Assembly: GCA_903822175.1 (NCBI GenBank)
Contig: CAIJOB010000040.1
Coordinates: 124,001 to 188,000, forward strand
Direction of reading: 5' to 3'
Origin: an uncultured Alphaproteobacteria bacterium
Lineage (GTDB): Bacteria > Pseudomonadota > Alphaproteobacteria > Caulobacterales > Caulobacteraceae
Length of the DNA: 64,000 bases
Shown: positions 7,771 through 16,040 of the stretch, one piece after another
How positions within the stretch are numbered: position 1 is the stretch's first letter
Layout: each line of letters opens with the position of its first letter
The notes under the pieces: generated by a model
Seen by the model: only the letters and a program-made list of their open reading frames with translations
What the model was told of the DNA's origin: nothing
The model's database searches: none
Made by a program: the position numbers and the translations under genes

Positions 7771-9336
7771 CTATTTAGCGGCTCTCGGCCCGCTCGCCAA
7801 GCGGCCTCGGCCAGAGCCCTGACCCGAGCCCCTGGACACGCCCCGCCGCGCCGGCGCCGGACCGGGGTCGGCGGTGGTCTGCTCCTCTTCGTCGTAGCCG
7901 TCGTGATCCAGCGCATAGAGCTGCGGCTCGCGGCCGTCGGCGCTGAGGAACGGCGCGGCGTCGGCATAGGCGATCGGCAGTTCGGGGAGCGCGTTCAGGC
8001 CCCGCTCCGCGCGCTCATGACGCGGATGGATCAGCTCGCCCGTTTCGGCGAAGGTCATCACCAGACGCGCCCAGTCGGACGCTTGGTAGGCGAAGGCGCG
8101 GCCCTCGGGGTCGAGATCGGACCAGTCCGGCTCCTGCGGGGCGTTGACGCCCTGGGCCAGCCACAGCCGCGCCTCGTCCGACTGGCCGCCGGCGTAGGCG
8201 ACCCGGGCGTACAGGCCGGCGAGCCGCGCGGTGAGCGCCTCGACCTCCAGGCTCACCGCCGCCGCACGGGCGCCGGCGCCATCGTTGACGATCAGCGCGC
8301 GCTCGACCTCGAGGATGCGGCTCTCGCGGTGGCTCGGGTTCTGGGCGGCGAGGTCGGCCAGGCGGCGCGCCCGTTCGGCTGGGGTCTCGTTGGTCTTCAG
8401 GTCGCGGTAGGCGAGCCAGAGCGCCGGGTGCGGCGCGACCTTCCAGGCGTTTTCCAGGGTCTGGGTCGCGCGGCCGAGCTTGCCGTCGGCGGCCAGCAGG
8501 CGCGCGGCCATGACCACGCCGGGTGCGAAGCCCGGCTGCAGCTTGGCGGCCTCGACAGCGCTGTCCAGGGCTAGGCCTCTAAGCTTTGAATTGGGGGTCT
8601 TGGGGTCGGCGGCGGTCTCTTGCTGGGCGGCGAGGGCGGCCAGCAGGGCGGCGCGGGCGCGCTCGGCAGTGACCGGCGGGACGATCTTGCGGTCGAGCGC
8701 GTTCTTCACCAGCTCGAGGCCGGCGCTCCATTCGGCGGCGGCGAGGCGGTTTTCCAGCAGGGCGCGCCAGGCCCAGCGCGCGCTGCGCGTCTCGCTGAAG
8801 GCCTCCTGGGCATGGCGCAGCGCGGTTTCCCGCTCGCCCTGCGCCAGCGCCAGCTGCATCAGCCCCTTGTGGCCGGCGAGCCGCATCTCCGGAAAGCCCA
8901 GCATCGCGGAATAGGCGGCCTGGGTGGCGGCCACATCGCCGGCGGCCTCGGCCGCCTGGGCGGCCAGGACGCGGACCAGGCCCGGCGTCTCGTCGGCGAG
9001 GTCGGCGGCCTTCTGCGCCAGGCGCCTGGCCTCCGAGCCGTCACCAGCGGCGGCGGCCAGGAAGCCGCGGGTCAGGGCCTCGTTGGCCTGCCGCCGGCGC
9101 GCCTCGGCGCGGGCGCGGGCGGTCCGCTGCGGCGCGGCCAGGATCCACAAGAGGGTGCGCCAGAAGACCGTGGTGAACAGCGCGCCCAACAGCACGATCA
9201 GCACCATCACGGCAGCCGTCATATCGGCCCGCCAGCCCAGCCAGACCACGCTCGCGCGCCCCGCATCGCCGGTCAGCGCCAGGGCGGCGACCGCGGCGGC
9301 GGCAACGAACAGGATGACCAGGCTGGCGCGAATCAT
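7771..9336 (-). CDS. HemY-like membrane protein (HemY N-terminal domain plus TPR)
   Basis: A 521-residue inner-membrane protein. Two membrane segments lie at about residues 4-22 and 40-70, containing VVWLGWRADMTAAVMVLIVL and the conserved FWRTLLWI. An Arg/Ala-rich stretch and TPR-like helical repeats follow in the cytoplasmic or periplasmic part. This is the proteobacterial HemY family linked to haem genes by position. It is not the protoporphyrinogen oxidase also called HemY. The role is uncertain; scaffolding of late haem synthesis has been proposed. Its start overlaps the end of the mitofilin-like gene by four bases, and that gene overlaps hemD, so the three form one transcription unit. 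Confidence 0.85.
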   Translation of the reverse strand: MIRASLVILFVAAAAVAALALTGDAGRASVVWLGWRADMTAAVMVLIVLLGALFTTVFWRTLLWILAAPQRTARARAEARRRQANEALTRGFLAAAAGDGSEARRLAQKAADLADETPGLVRVLAAQAAEAAGDVAATQAAYSAMLGFPEMRLAGHKGLMQLALAQGERETALRHAQEAFSETRSARWAWRALLENRLAAAEWSAGLELVKNALDRKIVPPVTAERARAALLAALAAQQETAADPKTPNSKLRGLALDSAVEAAKLQPGFAPGVVMAARLLAADGKLGRATQTLENAWKVAPHPALWLAYRDLKTNETPAERARRLADLAAQNPSHRESRILEVERALIVNDGAGARAAAVSLEVEALTARLAGLYARVAYAGGQSDEARLWLAQGVNAPQEPDWSDLDPEGRAFAYQASDWARLVMTFAETGELIHPRHERAERGLNALPELPIAYADAAPFLSADGREPQLYALDHDGYDEEEQTTADPGPAPARRGVSRGSGQGSGRGRLASGPRAAK

Positions 9337-10238
9337 CCGCCGCCTCGCGCCTGGGCCGCGAGGGTTTGCAGGGCGCGGGCTCTGAGCGCCTCGGCGTTGC
9401 GGTCGATCTCCGCGCGCCGCTCGGCCCGCGCGCGCCAGGGCGAAATCGCGTCGCGCGCGCCGGCCGGCAGCCGGTCCAGGGTGCGAAGCGCCTTGTCGAG
9501 GTCGCCATCGTCCACCTGGCGCCCGGCGCGGGCCAGCAGGGCGTCGACGCTGTCGCCCGCCTGCTCGCCGACCCGGCGCAGAGTCACGACGCGGGAGAGC
9601 TCGTAGACGATCCGCTGGCCAAGGCCGGCCTTGCTTCCGGGCGCACGGGCGGCGCTGGCGGCGCGGGCGGCATAGTCCGGATAGGTGGCGGCGAGCGCGG
9701 TGCGGCTGGGCGCCCCGGCCTGGGCCAGGCGCGCCAGGGCCTGCAACTCCGGCGAGGGCGGCGAGATGGCGCGCAGGCTGGACAGCTCGTCGGCGAAGGG
9801 GCCGGTGCCCTGGCTCGCCTCGACGACGGCAGCGGCGGCCAGCGCGGCGGCGGCGGCCTGGGAGGCGTGGCTTTCCTGCGCTTCCAGGGTCGCGACCCGG
9901 GCGCTCAGCCGGCTGACGTCGGCTGACGGCGCCGCGAGAGCGACGGCGGGCGCAGGCGCGGCGGGCGGCGCCACGGTCGGGGCCTCGCGTTCGCCCGGCG
10001 CGGGCGTCTCGATGGTGGTCTTCACGGGCGGGGATTTGGGTCCGAACAACCGGGGCCCAAAGTCGGCGATGGCGACGCCTGCCAATACGCAGAGCAGCAT
10101 CAGGACGATCATCGCCCAGAAGGTCGCGCCCAGCAGGGGCTTGGGCCGATAGGCGGCGGGGTCCTTCGGGGCGCTGATCCCAAAGGTTCCGGGACCTGGG
10201 GCGCCGGGACCTGGGGCGTCTGATGGCGGCGGCATCAT
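9333..10238 (-). CDS. Mitofilin-like (COG4223) inner-membrane protein
   Basis: A 301-residue protein with a Pro/Gly-rich N-terminus and one membrane segment (LLGATFWAMIVLMLLCVLAG) at about residues 34-60. A Pro/Ala linker, a coiled coil (SRLSARVATLEAQESHASQA) and a helical C-terminal domain (about 145-301) follow. The layout matches alphaproteobacterial COG4223/mitofilin-like proteins related to the mitochondrial cristae protein Mic60, which are encoded in haem clusters in the place HemX occupies in gammaproteobacteria. It begins with two ATG codons overlapping the hemD stop and ends overlapping the hemY-like start, showing translational coupling on both sides. A role in membrane organisation is known for characterised relatives; here it is inferred. 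Confidence 0.8.
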   Translation of the reverse strand: MMPPPSDAPGPGAPGPGTFGISAPKDPAAYRPKPLLGATFWAMIVLMLLCVLAGVAIADFGPRLFGPKSPPVKTTIETPAPGEREAPTVAPPAAPAPAVALAAPSADVSRLSARVATLEAQESHASQAAAAALAAAAVVEASQGTGPFADELSSLRAISPPSPELQALARLAQAGAPSRTALAATYPDYAARAASAARAPGSKAGLGQRIVYELSRVVTLRRVGEQAGDSVDALLARAGRQVDDGDLDKALRTLDRLPAGARDAISPWRARAERRAEIDRNAEALRARALQTLAAQARGGG

Positions 10239-10945
10239 GGGTTGCGGTCTATCAGATTTAGCAGCGCCCCTTCGAGGGGCATGGAGGGAAACACCCGCGC
10301 CGCCAGCTTGGCGCGGGCCAGCGGTTTGACCACCGCCTTGGAGAGGCCAAGAGCGCGGAGCTTCGGCGCGGGATGCGCCTTGACGAGGATCGCCAAAACC
10401 TGGGCGGCGCGGGGCGAATGCAGCAGGACGGCGTCGCTGGTCACCAGCTGCTCCGCCGCCTCGGCCTCCAGCTTCACCGGTAGGGTTTCGTAGAGGGTCA
10501 GGCGTCGCGCCTCGACGCGATGCTTCTCCAGCGCGCCCGCGAGATCGCCGGCCAGGTCGACGGCGCCCGGGTGCAGCACGGCGCCGCGCAGCTCGCCGCG
10601 CCGCTGGCCGATGCCTTCGGCGAGCGCCTCGACGTCGCCGTCGGCGGAGAGCACCAGCTTGAACCCGGCGGCTCGGGCCGCCTGGGCCGTCGCCGCACCC
10701 ACCGCGAAGACCCGAAGCGCGCGTTCCGGCGAGATGTCGGCGAAGGCGCGCACGCCGTTGGCGCTGGTGAAGGCGAGCGCTGCGACCCCGTGCAGGTCGA
10801 TCTGCACATCCGGCAGGGCGTGCACCGCCAGCAGCGGCGCGATCACCGCCTCATGGCCCAACGCCCGCACCCGCTCGGCGGTGGCCTCGGCGCCCGGCTG
10901 GGCGCGGGTGATCCAGATCTTCTGACGACGACGAGCCATGGGCAT
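10235..10945 (-). CDS. hemD: Uroporphyrinogen-III synthase
   Basis: A 236-residue protein that cyclises hydroxymethylbilane with D-ring inversion to uroporphyrinogen III. It shows the loose HemD pattern: WITRAQPGAEATAERV at the N-terminus, TSANGVRAF in the first domain, the LTLYETLPV linker and LHSPRAAQVL in the second domain. HemD is poorly conserved, but position supports the call: hemC lies nearby at 11182-12147 and the HemY-like/mitofilin-like pair is downstream. Either the ATG at 10945 or the one at 10939 could be the start; both keep the conserved core. Confidence 0.9.
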   Translation of the reverse strand: MPMARRRQKIWITRAQPGAEATAERVRALGHEAVIAPLLAVHALPDVQIDLHGVAALAFTSANGVRAFADISPERALRVFAVGAATAQAARAAGFKLVLSADGDVEALAEGIGQRRGELRGAVLHPGAVDLAGDLAGALEKHRVEARRLTLYETLPVKLEAEAAEQLVTSDAVLLHSPRAAQVLAILVKAHPAPKLRALGLSKAVVKPLARAKLAARVFPSMPLEGALLNLIDRNP

Positions 10946-11019
10946 AGTTAGAGCCCATTGCCTTAACCTTCTGCAAACCGTGTTAGGTCGGGAGTGGCCG
11001 CACCGCGCAGAGATTTCCG

Positions 11020-11181
11020 ATGACCGACAAACCTGAAGAGACCCCGATCCAGCGGGCCTTGCGCCTGAAGAACGAGAAGATCGCGGGGCGGCCGAAGCCG
11101 CCGAGAGGCGGCAAGTTCCAGCGCGAACAGGCCGCGGCGCAGCATGCGTCGTCGAAGTCGAAACCCTGGATGTCGCGCTAG
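11020..11181 (+). CDS. Small basic hypothetical protein (53 aa)
   Basis: A 53-codon gene beginning MTDKPEETPIQRALRLKNEK and ending SKSKPWMSR. It is strongly polar and basic, rich in Lys, Arg, Gln and Ala, with no hydrophobic core, so probably disordered or nucleic-acid binding. Codon use is normal for the GC-rich background, with mainly G or C at third positions. It is divergent from hemD by 74 bp, and its TAG ends immediately next to the hemC stop at 11182. No known family is recognised. It is supported by composition, codon bias and the tight convergent packing rather than by homology. Confidence 0.7.
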   Translation: MTDKPEETPIQRALRLKNEKIAGRPKPPRGGKFQREQAAAQHASSKSKPWMSR

Positions 11182-12147
11182 CTAGCTGAGGTCGATGGCG
11201 TCGCCGGCTTCGGCCTTCACCGCCAGGCCAATGGACAGGCCGAGATCGCGGGCCGAGGCTTCCGCGTCAGCCAGTTCCGTCAGGTCGGCCTCGCCCGCGT
11301 GGCGGAAGCGCTTCGATCCATCTGTGGAAAGCGCCTCAACGATCAGCTTCAGGTGCGCGCCTTCGAACCAGGCGTGGGCGCCGATGGCGGTCTTGCAGGA
11401 GCCTTCGAGGGCGGCGAGCGCCCCTCGCTCGGCGGCGACGGCCACGGTCGAGGCGTGGTGCCGGATCGCCTGCACCCAGGCGGCGTCGCAGTCGCCGACC
11501 CGGGTCTCGATGGCGAGCGCGCCCTGGCCCGGCGCCGGCGGGCACTCCAGGGGATCGATCAGGCTCTGGGCGCGGTCGCCGAGGCCCAGGCGTTTGAGGC
11601 CTGCATAGGCCAGCAGGATGGCGTCGGCGTCCCCGGCTTGCAGCTTAGCCAGGCGGGTATCCACATTGCCGCGCAGCATCTGGACGTCGAGGTCGGGGCG
11701 GCGATGGAGCATCTGCGCCTGCCGCCGCAGGCTAGCGGTGCCAAGCACGGCGCCCTGCGGCAGGTCTTCCAGCCGCCCGGCCTTCAGGCTGAGGAAGGCG
11801 TCGCGCGGGTCCTCGCGCTCCGGGATGGCGGCGATGCACAGGCCGTTGGGCAAGAGCGCCGGCATGTCCTTCAGGGAATGCACCGCGCAGTCGATGCGGC
11901 CCTCCAGCAGGGCCTCCTCGATCTCCTTGGTGAACATGCCTTTGCCGCCGATCTCCAGCAGCCGGCGATCCTGCACCCGGTCGCCGGTGGTGGTGATGAC
12001 GATCAGCGGCGCGGCGGCCGCGACCTCGTCGGGCTTCTCCGGGTCGGCGCCGAGGGCGGCGGCGATCCGGCGCTGCATGTGGCCGGCCTGGGCGAGGCTG
12101 AGCTTGGAGCCTCGGGCGCCGATCCTGACTTGCTGTTGCGTGGGCAC
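11182..12147 (-). CDS. hemC: Hydroxymethylbilane synthase (porphobilinogen deaminase)
   Basis: A 321-residue enzyme that polymerises four porphobilinogen molecules to hydroxymethylbilane. Recognisable elements are [15 protein letters not shown] at the N-terminus, [33 protein letters not shown], and [12 protein letters not shown], which holds the cysteine that carries the dipyrromethane cofactor. Length is usual for the family. The gene is divergent from tsaD with 69 bp between starts, an arrangement conserved in many Alphaproteobacteria. Confidence 0.97.
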   Translation of the reverse strand: MPTQQQVRIGARGSKLSLAQAGHMQRRIAAALGADPEKPDEVAAAAPLIVITTTGDRVQDRRLLEIGGKGMFTKEIEEALLEGRIDCAVHSLKDMPALLPNGLCIAAIPEREDPRDAFLSLKAGRLEDLPQGAVLGTASLRRQAQMLHRRPDLDVQMLRGNVDTRLAKLQAGDADAILLAYAGLKRLGLGDRAQSLIDPLECPPAPGQGALAIETRVGDCDAAWVQAIRHHASTVAVAAERGALAALEGSCKTAIGAHAWFEGAHLKLIVEALSTDGSKRFRHAGEADLTELADAEASARDLGLSIGLAVKAEAGDAIDLS

Positions 12148-12216
12148 GGGTGGAGGGCTACCTCGGGGCGGAATTGCATGCGCCTGCTACAGGAGCGGGC
12201 TGCCCCCGGCAACCGG

Positions 12217-13311
12217 ATGACCCCCAGCACACAGACTGTCCTTGGCCTCGAGACCAGCTGCGACGAGACCGCGGCCTCGGTCGTGCGCCTGGACGCCGAC
12301 GGGACAGTCGAGGTCCTGTCCTCCATCATCGCCAGCCAGATCGCGGCGCACGCACCGTTCGGCGGGGTGGTGCCGGAGATCGCGGCGCGGGCGCATGTGG
12401 AGAGCATCGACGGCATCGCGGCGGCGGCGCTCGCCGAGGCGGGCGTCGGGTTCGAGGGCCTGACCGGGGTTGCGGCGACCGCGGGGCCGGGGCTGGTTGG
12501 CGGGGTGATGGTGGGCCTGTCGTTCGGCAAGGCGGTGGCCTTGGCGCGAGGCCTGCCGCTGGTGGCGGTGAACCATCTGGAGGGGCACGCGGTTTCGGCG
12601 CGGCTGGCGGCGGAGGTCGGCTATCCGTTCCTGCTGCTGCTGGTCTCGGGCGGGCATTGCCAGCTGTTGGCGGTGGAGGGTGTCGGCGCCTGCCGGCGGC
12701 TTGGCTCGACCATCGATGACGCGGCCGGCGAAGCCTTCGACAAGATCGCCAAGACGCTGGGCCTGCCCTACCCGGGTGGGCCGGCGCTGGAGCGGCTGGC
12801 CGAGCAGGGTGATCCGGCACATTTCGAGCTGCCTCGAATGTTGCTGGGGCGGAAGGACTGCGACTTCTCGTTTTCGGGGCTGAAGACGGCGGCGGCGCGG
12901 ATCGCCGAGGGGCTGACGACGCAGGCCGAGCGCGCCGATCTGGCGGCGACAGTGCAGGCGGCGATCGCGACGCAGTTGGCCGAGCGGAGCGACCGGGCGA
13001 TGGGGCTCTATGCCGCCGAGCATGCGGACGAGGGCCTGCGGTTCGTGGTGGCGGGCGGCGTGGCGGCGAACCGGGCGGTGCGGGCGCGGCTGCAGGCGGT
13101 GGCGGAAAAGCGGGGATTTTCCTTTACCGCTCCGCCACTTGCCTACTGCACGGACAACGCCGCGATGATCGCCCTGGCCGGCGCCGAGCGGCTGGCGCTG
13201 GGGATGTCCGACCCGCTCGATGCAGCCGCCAGGCCCCGCTGGCCGTTGGATGAGGCCGCGGCCAGCGCCAACCCGACGCATGCGCCCGGCCGCAAGGGCG
13301 CGAAGGCATGA
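12217..13311 (+). CDS. tsaD: tRNA N6-threonylcarbamoyladenosine transferase TsaD
   Basis: A 364-residue member of the Kae1/TsaD (formerly Gcp) family that transfers threonylcarbamoyl to A37 of ANN-decoding tRNAs. It opens with [16 protein letters not shown]. The metal-binding HLEGH motif has histidines at residues 120 and 124. [24 protein letters not shown] and [12 protein letters not shown] are also present. The ATG at 12217 fits the family start; the frame is open further upstream only as antisense of hemC. The last four bases ATGA overlap the gpsA start, so the two genes are translationally coupled. Confidence 0.96.
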   Translation: MTPSTQTVLGLETSCDETAASVVRLDADGTVEVLSSIIASQIAAHAPFGGVVPEIAARAHVESIDGIAAAALAEAGVGFEGLTGVAATAGPGLVGGVMVGLSFGKAVALARGLPLVAVNHLEGHAVSARLAAEVGYPFLLLLVSGGHCQLLAVEGVGACRRLGSTIDDAAGEAFDKIAKTLGLPYPGGPALERLAEQGDPAHFELPRMLLGRKDCDFSFSGLKTAAARIAEGLTTQAERADLAATVQAAIATQLAERSDRAMGLYAAEHADEGLRFVVAGGVAANRAVRARLQAVAEKRGFSFTAPPLAYCTDNAAMIALAGAERLALGMSDPLDAAARPRWPLDEAAASANPTHAPGRKGAKA

Positions 13312-14297
13312 GCAAGACAGCGGGCGTAATCGGCGGCGGCGCCTGGGGAACGGCGCTGGCTCAGGTCTGCGCGCGGGCGGGGCTCGAAACCACGCTCTGG
13401 GCGCGCGAGGCCGACGTGGTGGCCTCGATCAACACCAGCCACGAGAACACCAGCTTCCTGCCGGGCGTCGAGCTCGATCCATCGATTCTCTCCACAGCCG
13501 ACCTTGTGGAGATCGGGGGCTGCGACGTGGTGCTGGCGGTGACGCCGGCGCAGCATCTACGCGCAGCCCTGACCGCATTTGCGCCGCACGCGCGGCCCGG
13601 GCTGCAGATCATCCTTTGCGCCAAGGGGATCGAGCAAGGCTCGCTGAAGCTGATGACCCAGGTGCTGGCGGAGACCATTCCCCGGGCCGCGCCGGCGGTG
13701 CTGTCCGGCCCAAGCTTCGCCAGCGAGGTGGCGCGCGGCCTGCCGACCGCGGTGACGCTCGCCTGTCCCGATCCCGGCTGCGCCGAGGACCTGGCCGAGC
13801 TGATCGCCACGCCCGCCTTCCGGCCCTACTTCGCCACCGACATGATCGGCGCCGAGGCGGGCGGCGCGGTGAAAAACGTGCTGGCCATCGCCTGCGGCAT
13901 CGTCGAGGGGCGCGGCCTGGGGCGGAGCGCCCATGCGGCCCTGATCACCCGCGGATTCGCCGAACTGACCCGGATCGCCGTGGCGCTCGGCGGCGAGGCC
14001 GAGACCGTGGCCGGGCTCTGCGGCCTGGGCGACCTGGTGCTGACCTGCTCCAGCCCGCAGTCGCGCAACATGAGCGTCGGCCTGGCGCTCGGGCGCGGCC
14101 AGAGCCTCGAAGACGCGCTGGCCGGCAAACTCTCGGTCGCCGAGGGCGTCGCGACCGCGCCGGCCGTGCGTCAGCTGGCCAGGAAGCTTGGTGTCGATGC
14201 GCCGATCTGCGAGGCGACCGCCGCCATCCTGGCCGGCGAGGTCGGCGTCGACGAGGCCATCCGTGGCCTGCTCTCAAGACCCCTTCGCGAGGAATAG
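13308..14297 (+). CDS. gpsA: Glycerol-3-phosphate dehydrogenase [NAD(P)+]
   Basis: A 329-residue enzyme that reduces dihydroxyacetone phosphate to sn-glycerol 3-phosphate for phospholipid synthesis. The NAD(P) motif [10 protein letters not shown] is at residues about 8-17. CAKGIE, the substrate motif [19 protein letters not shown] and the catalytic lysine in [14 protein letters not shown] are intact. The start overlaps the tsaD stop by four bases (ATGA). YciI follows after 6 bp, so tsaD, gpsA, the YciI gene and the Rieske gene look like a single operon. Confidence 0.97.
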   Translation: MSKTAGVIGGGAWGTALAQVCARAGLETTLWAREADVVASINTSHENTSFLPGVELDPSILSTADLVEIGGCDVVLAVTPAQHLRAALTAFAPHARPGLQIILCAKGIEQGSLKLMTQVLAETIPRAAPAVLSGPSFASEVARGLPTAVTLACPDPGCAEDLAELIATPAFRPYFATDMIGAEAGGAVKNVLAIACGIVEGRGLGRSAHAALITRGFAELTRIAVALGGEAETVAGLCGLGDLVLTCSSPQSRNMSVGLALGRGQSLEDALAGKLSVAEGVATAPAVRQLARKLGVDAPICEATAAILAGEVGVDEAIRGLLSRPLREE

Positions 14298-14303
14298 ACG
14301 ACC

Positions 14304-14588
14304 ATGGCGCTCTTCATGCTGGCCTGTTTCGACAAGCCCAACTCGCTGGACCTGCGGATGGCGACGCGCGAGGCGCACCTGGCCTATGTCCGCGACCACA
14401 TCGCCGCAGTGAAGGTCGCCGGCCCGATGCTGGACGAGAACGAGGCCATGTCCGGATCGCTGTTCATCCTCGATGTGGCGGACCTGGCCGCCGCCAAGGC
14501 CTTCAACGCCGCCGATCCCTACCAGCAGGCCGGCGTCTTCGAGCGCGTCGAGGCTCGCGGCTTCAGGGCCTCCATTGGATCGCTGTAG
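14304..14588 (+). CDS. YciI family protein
   Basis: A 94-residue protein with the alpha/beta dimeric ferredoxin-like YciI fold: FMLACFDKPNSLDLRMATREAHLAYV, then a GPMLDENEAMSGSLFILDVADL strand and DPYQQAGVFERVEARGF. The conserved His/Asp pair region (REAHLAYV, ADPY) is present. YciI proteins have muconolactone-isomerase or hydrolase-like folds; the reaction is unknown for this group. The amber stop at 14586-14588 is followed immediately, in the same frame, by the TTG that would start the Rieske gene. Confidence 0.88.
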   Translation: MALFMLACFDKPNSLDLRMATREAHLAYVRDHIAAVKVAGPMLDENEAMSGSLFILDVADLAAAKAFNAADPYQQAGVFERVEARGFRASIGSL

Positions 14589-14948
14589 TTGAAGGATTCT
14601 GGCGACAATCCGGCCCGCCCGGCGGCAGGGGTCCGCCTCTGCGCGCTCAGCGAGATCGCCGATCCGGGCTCGAAGGGCTTTCGGTTCCGCGTCGACAGCC
14701 GGCTGTTCGCGGGCTTCGTCGTGCGCGCCGGCGACCTCTTGGCCGGCTACATCGACCAGTGCCCGCACGCCGGCTGGCCGCTCGGCTTCGACGACCGCTA
14801 CCTGACCAGAGCCGGCGACCATATCCTCTGCGCCGGGCATGGGGCGCTGTTCAGCCTGGAAGGCGTCGGGGTGACGACGCCGTGCGTGGGCGAGCGGCTG
14901 ACGGCTTGGGCGGTGGAGGTGCGCGAGGGCGAGGTGTTTACGGCCTAG
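14589..14948 (+). CDS. Rieske [2Fe-2S] domain protein
   Basis: A 119-residue single-domain Rieske ferredoxin-like protein. The cluster ligands are visible as C58-P-H60 (QCPHAGWPLG) and C81-A-G-H84 (LCAGHGALF). The only start near the left border is TTG at 14589, directly after the YciI amber stop; a weak GGA lies 10-12 nt upstream. No ATG or GTG occurs before the Rieske core begins, so TTG initiation or stop-codon read-through from YciI must supply the N-terminus. Likely role: small electron carrier or oxygenase-associated ferredoxin; the partner is unknown. Confidence 0.85.
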   Translation: MKDSGDNPARPAAGVRLCALSEIADPGSKGFRFRVDSRLFAGFVVRAGDLLAGYIDQCPHAGWPLGFDDRYLTRAGDHILCAGHGALFSLEGVGVTTPCVGERLTAWAVEVREGEVFTA

Positions 14949-14949
14949 G

Positions 14950-15060
14950 TTGCTCCCCGTAGGGGGAGCTGTCAGCGCAGCTGACTGAGGGGGTCCCCCT
15001 AGGTTTGAGCGGAAGCCCCCTCCGGCGCTTCGCGCCACCTCCCCCGAAGGGGAGGAACTA
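14950..15060. repeat. Multi-hairpin intergenic repeat, copy 1
   Basis: The element reads TTGCTCCCCGTAGGGGGAGC (hairpin 1), GTCAGCGCAGCTGAC (hairpin 2), TGAGGGGGT, a spacer, CCCCCTCC, GGCGCTTCGCGCC (hairpin 3), ACCTCCCCC and GGGGAGGAAC. A second copy with the same skeleton but different hairpin-2 and hairpin-3 sequences is at 40011-40175. It fills the gap between two convergent genes. Confidence 0.75.
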
Positions 15061-15813
15061 TTATCCCGGCATCGCCTCGTTGCTGAAAGCGGCCACGTCC
15101 TCGACCAGGCCCTTGACCGCGGTGGCCACCAGTTCGCCGCCCTTGTCTGGCGTCGCCTGGCCGGGGTCGGAGCCCATGCGGCCGTCGGGGTAGCGGGCGC
15201 GGAAGTCGATGGCTTCGCGGATCGGGCCGGTGGGAGCGATCTGCGGGGCGTAGTTGGCCGACTTGATGCTGTCCGGATAGCCCCACTGGGTGACGGCGAT
15301 CTCCGATGGGGTCGCGTGGCTGCCGTGGCCGGTGGGGAACTGGCGGTTGGCGAGGCTGAGCACGCCGGCGAGTTCCCACCAGTTCTTCTGCTTGCAGGCG
15401 AAGCCGCGGTTGCGCTGGCTGTAGGTGGCTTCCGCGTAGAGCTCGGAGAAGGCGGCGTCGATGGTCGCGACATTGCCGCCGTGGCCGTTGAGGAAATAGA
15501 TCTTCTCGAAGCCGGCGAGGCCGAGGCTTCGGCACCAGTCGCCGATCGCCGCCATGAAGGTCGAGGGGCGGAGCGCAATGGTGCCCGCAAAGCCCAGATG
15601 GTGCTGCGCCATGCCTATGTTGAAGGTCGGCGCGACGAGCAGGTCCGGGTGCTGGCGCTGCGCCTCTTGGGCGATGATCTCCGGGCAGAGCCAGTCGGTG
15701 CCGAGCAGGCCGGTCGGCCCGTGCTGCTCGTTGGAGCCGATGGGGATCACCACCGTCTTCGACCGCTTCAGATAGTCGTCGATCTCTTGCCAGGTCGAGA
15801 GGTGGAGCAGCAT
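15061..15813 (-). CDS. Creatininase family protein (creatinine amidohydrolase-like)
   Basis: A 250-residue metal-dependent amidohydrolase of the creatininase/MftE family. Metal-site motifs include IPIGSNEQHGPTGLLGTDW (Glu-x-His and Asp ligands), QHHLGFAGTI and the strongly conserved NGHGGN. Length is normal for the family. Members hydrolyse cyclic or linear amides such as creatinine or formamidopyrimidine; the substrate here cannot be fixed. The gene has no obvious operon partner and is flanked on both sides by palindromic repeats. Confidence 0.88.
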   Translation of the reverse strand: MLLHLSTWQEIDDYLKRSKTVVIPIGSNEQHGPTGLLGTDWLCPEIIAQEAQRQHPDLLVAPTFNIGMAQHHLGFAGTIALRPSTFMAAIGDWCRSLGLAGFEKIYFLNGHGGNVATIDAAFSELYAEATYSQRNRGFACKQKNWWELAGVLSLANRQFPTGHGSHATPSEIAVTQWGYPDSIKSANYAPQIAPTGPIREAIDFRARYPDGRMGSDPGQATPDKGGELVATAVKGLVEDVAAFSNEAMPG

Positions 15814-15898
15814 GGGCGGGCCTCGTTGGATGTCATCCCCGGCATAGGACGTCGGGGGCCTTGAGGCTAGGCGGGTGACACGACCATCTCCCCCTATT

Positions 15899-16027
15899 GA
15901 TCGTCATCGCCCGGCTTGTCCGGGCGACCCATGAACACCGAGCCTGAATGCGACCTGCGGCGGCGGCGAGCTATGTCCTGCGATGCGGAGATCATGGGTG
16001 GCCCGGACAAGCCGGGCTATGACGATC
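15899..16027. repeat. Long inverted repeat with CGGCTTGTCCGGGC-type arms
   Basis: Arms of 36 bp at 15899-15934 and 15992-16027 are inverted complements with two mismatches (GATCGTCATCGCCCGGCTTG ... against CAAGCCGGGCTATGACGATC). They enclose 57 bp. Each arm itself holds a short CCCGGCTTGTCCGGGC hairpin. It sits between the creatininase gene start and the end of the lipoprotein gene. Arms of this type are widely dispersed in alphaproteobacterial chromosomes. Confidence 0.75.
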
Positions 16028-16040
16028 TTTGAGGGATTGG

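Noticed and set aside
14950-15060. CRISPR-like array in the hairpin-rich gap
   Set aside because: There are no equal-length spacers or direct repeats, only unlike hairpins in a fixed skeleton.
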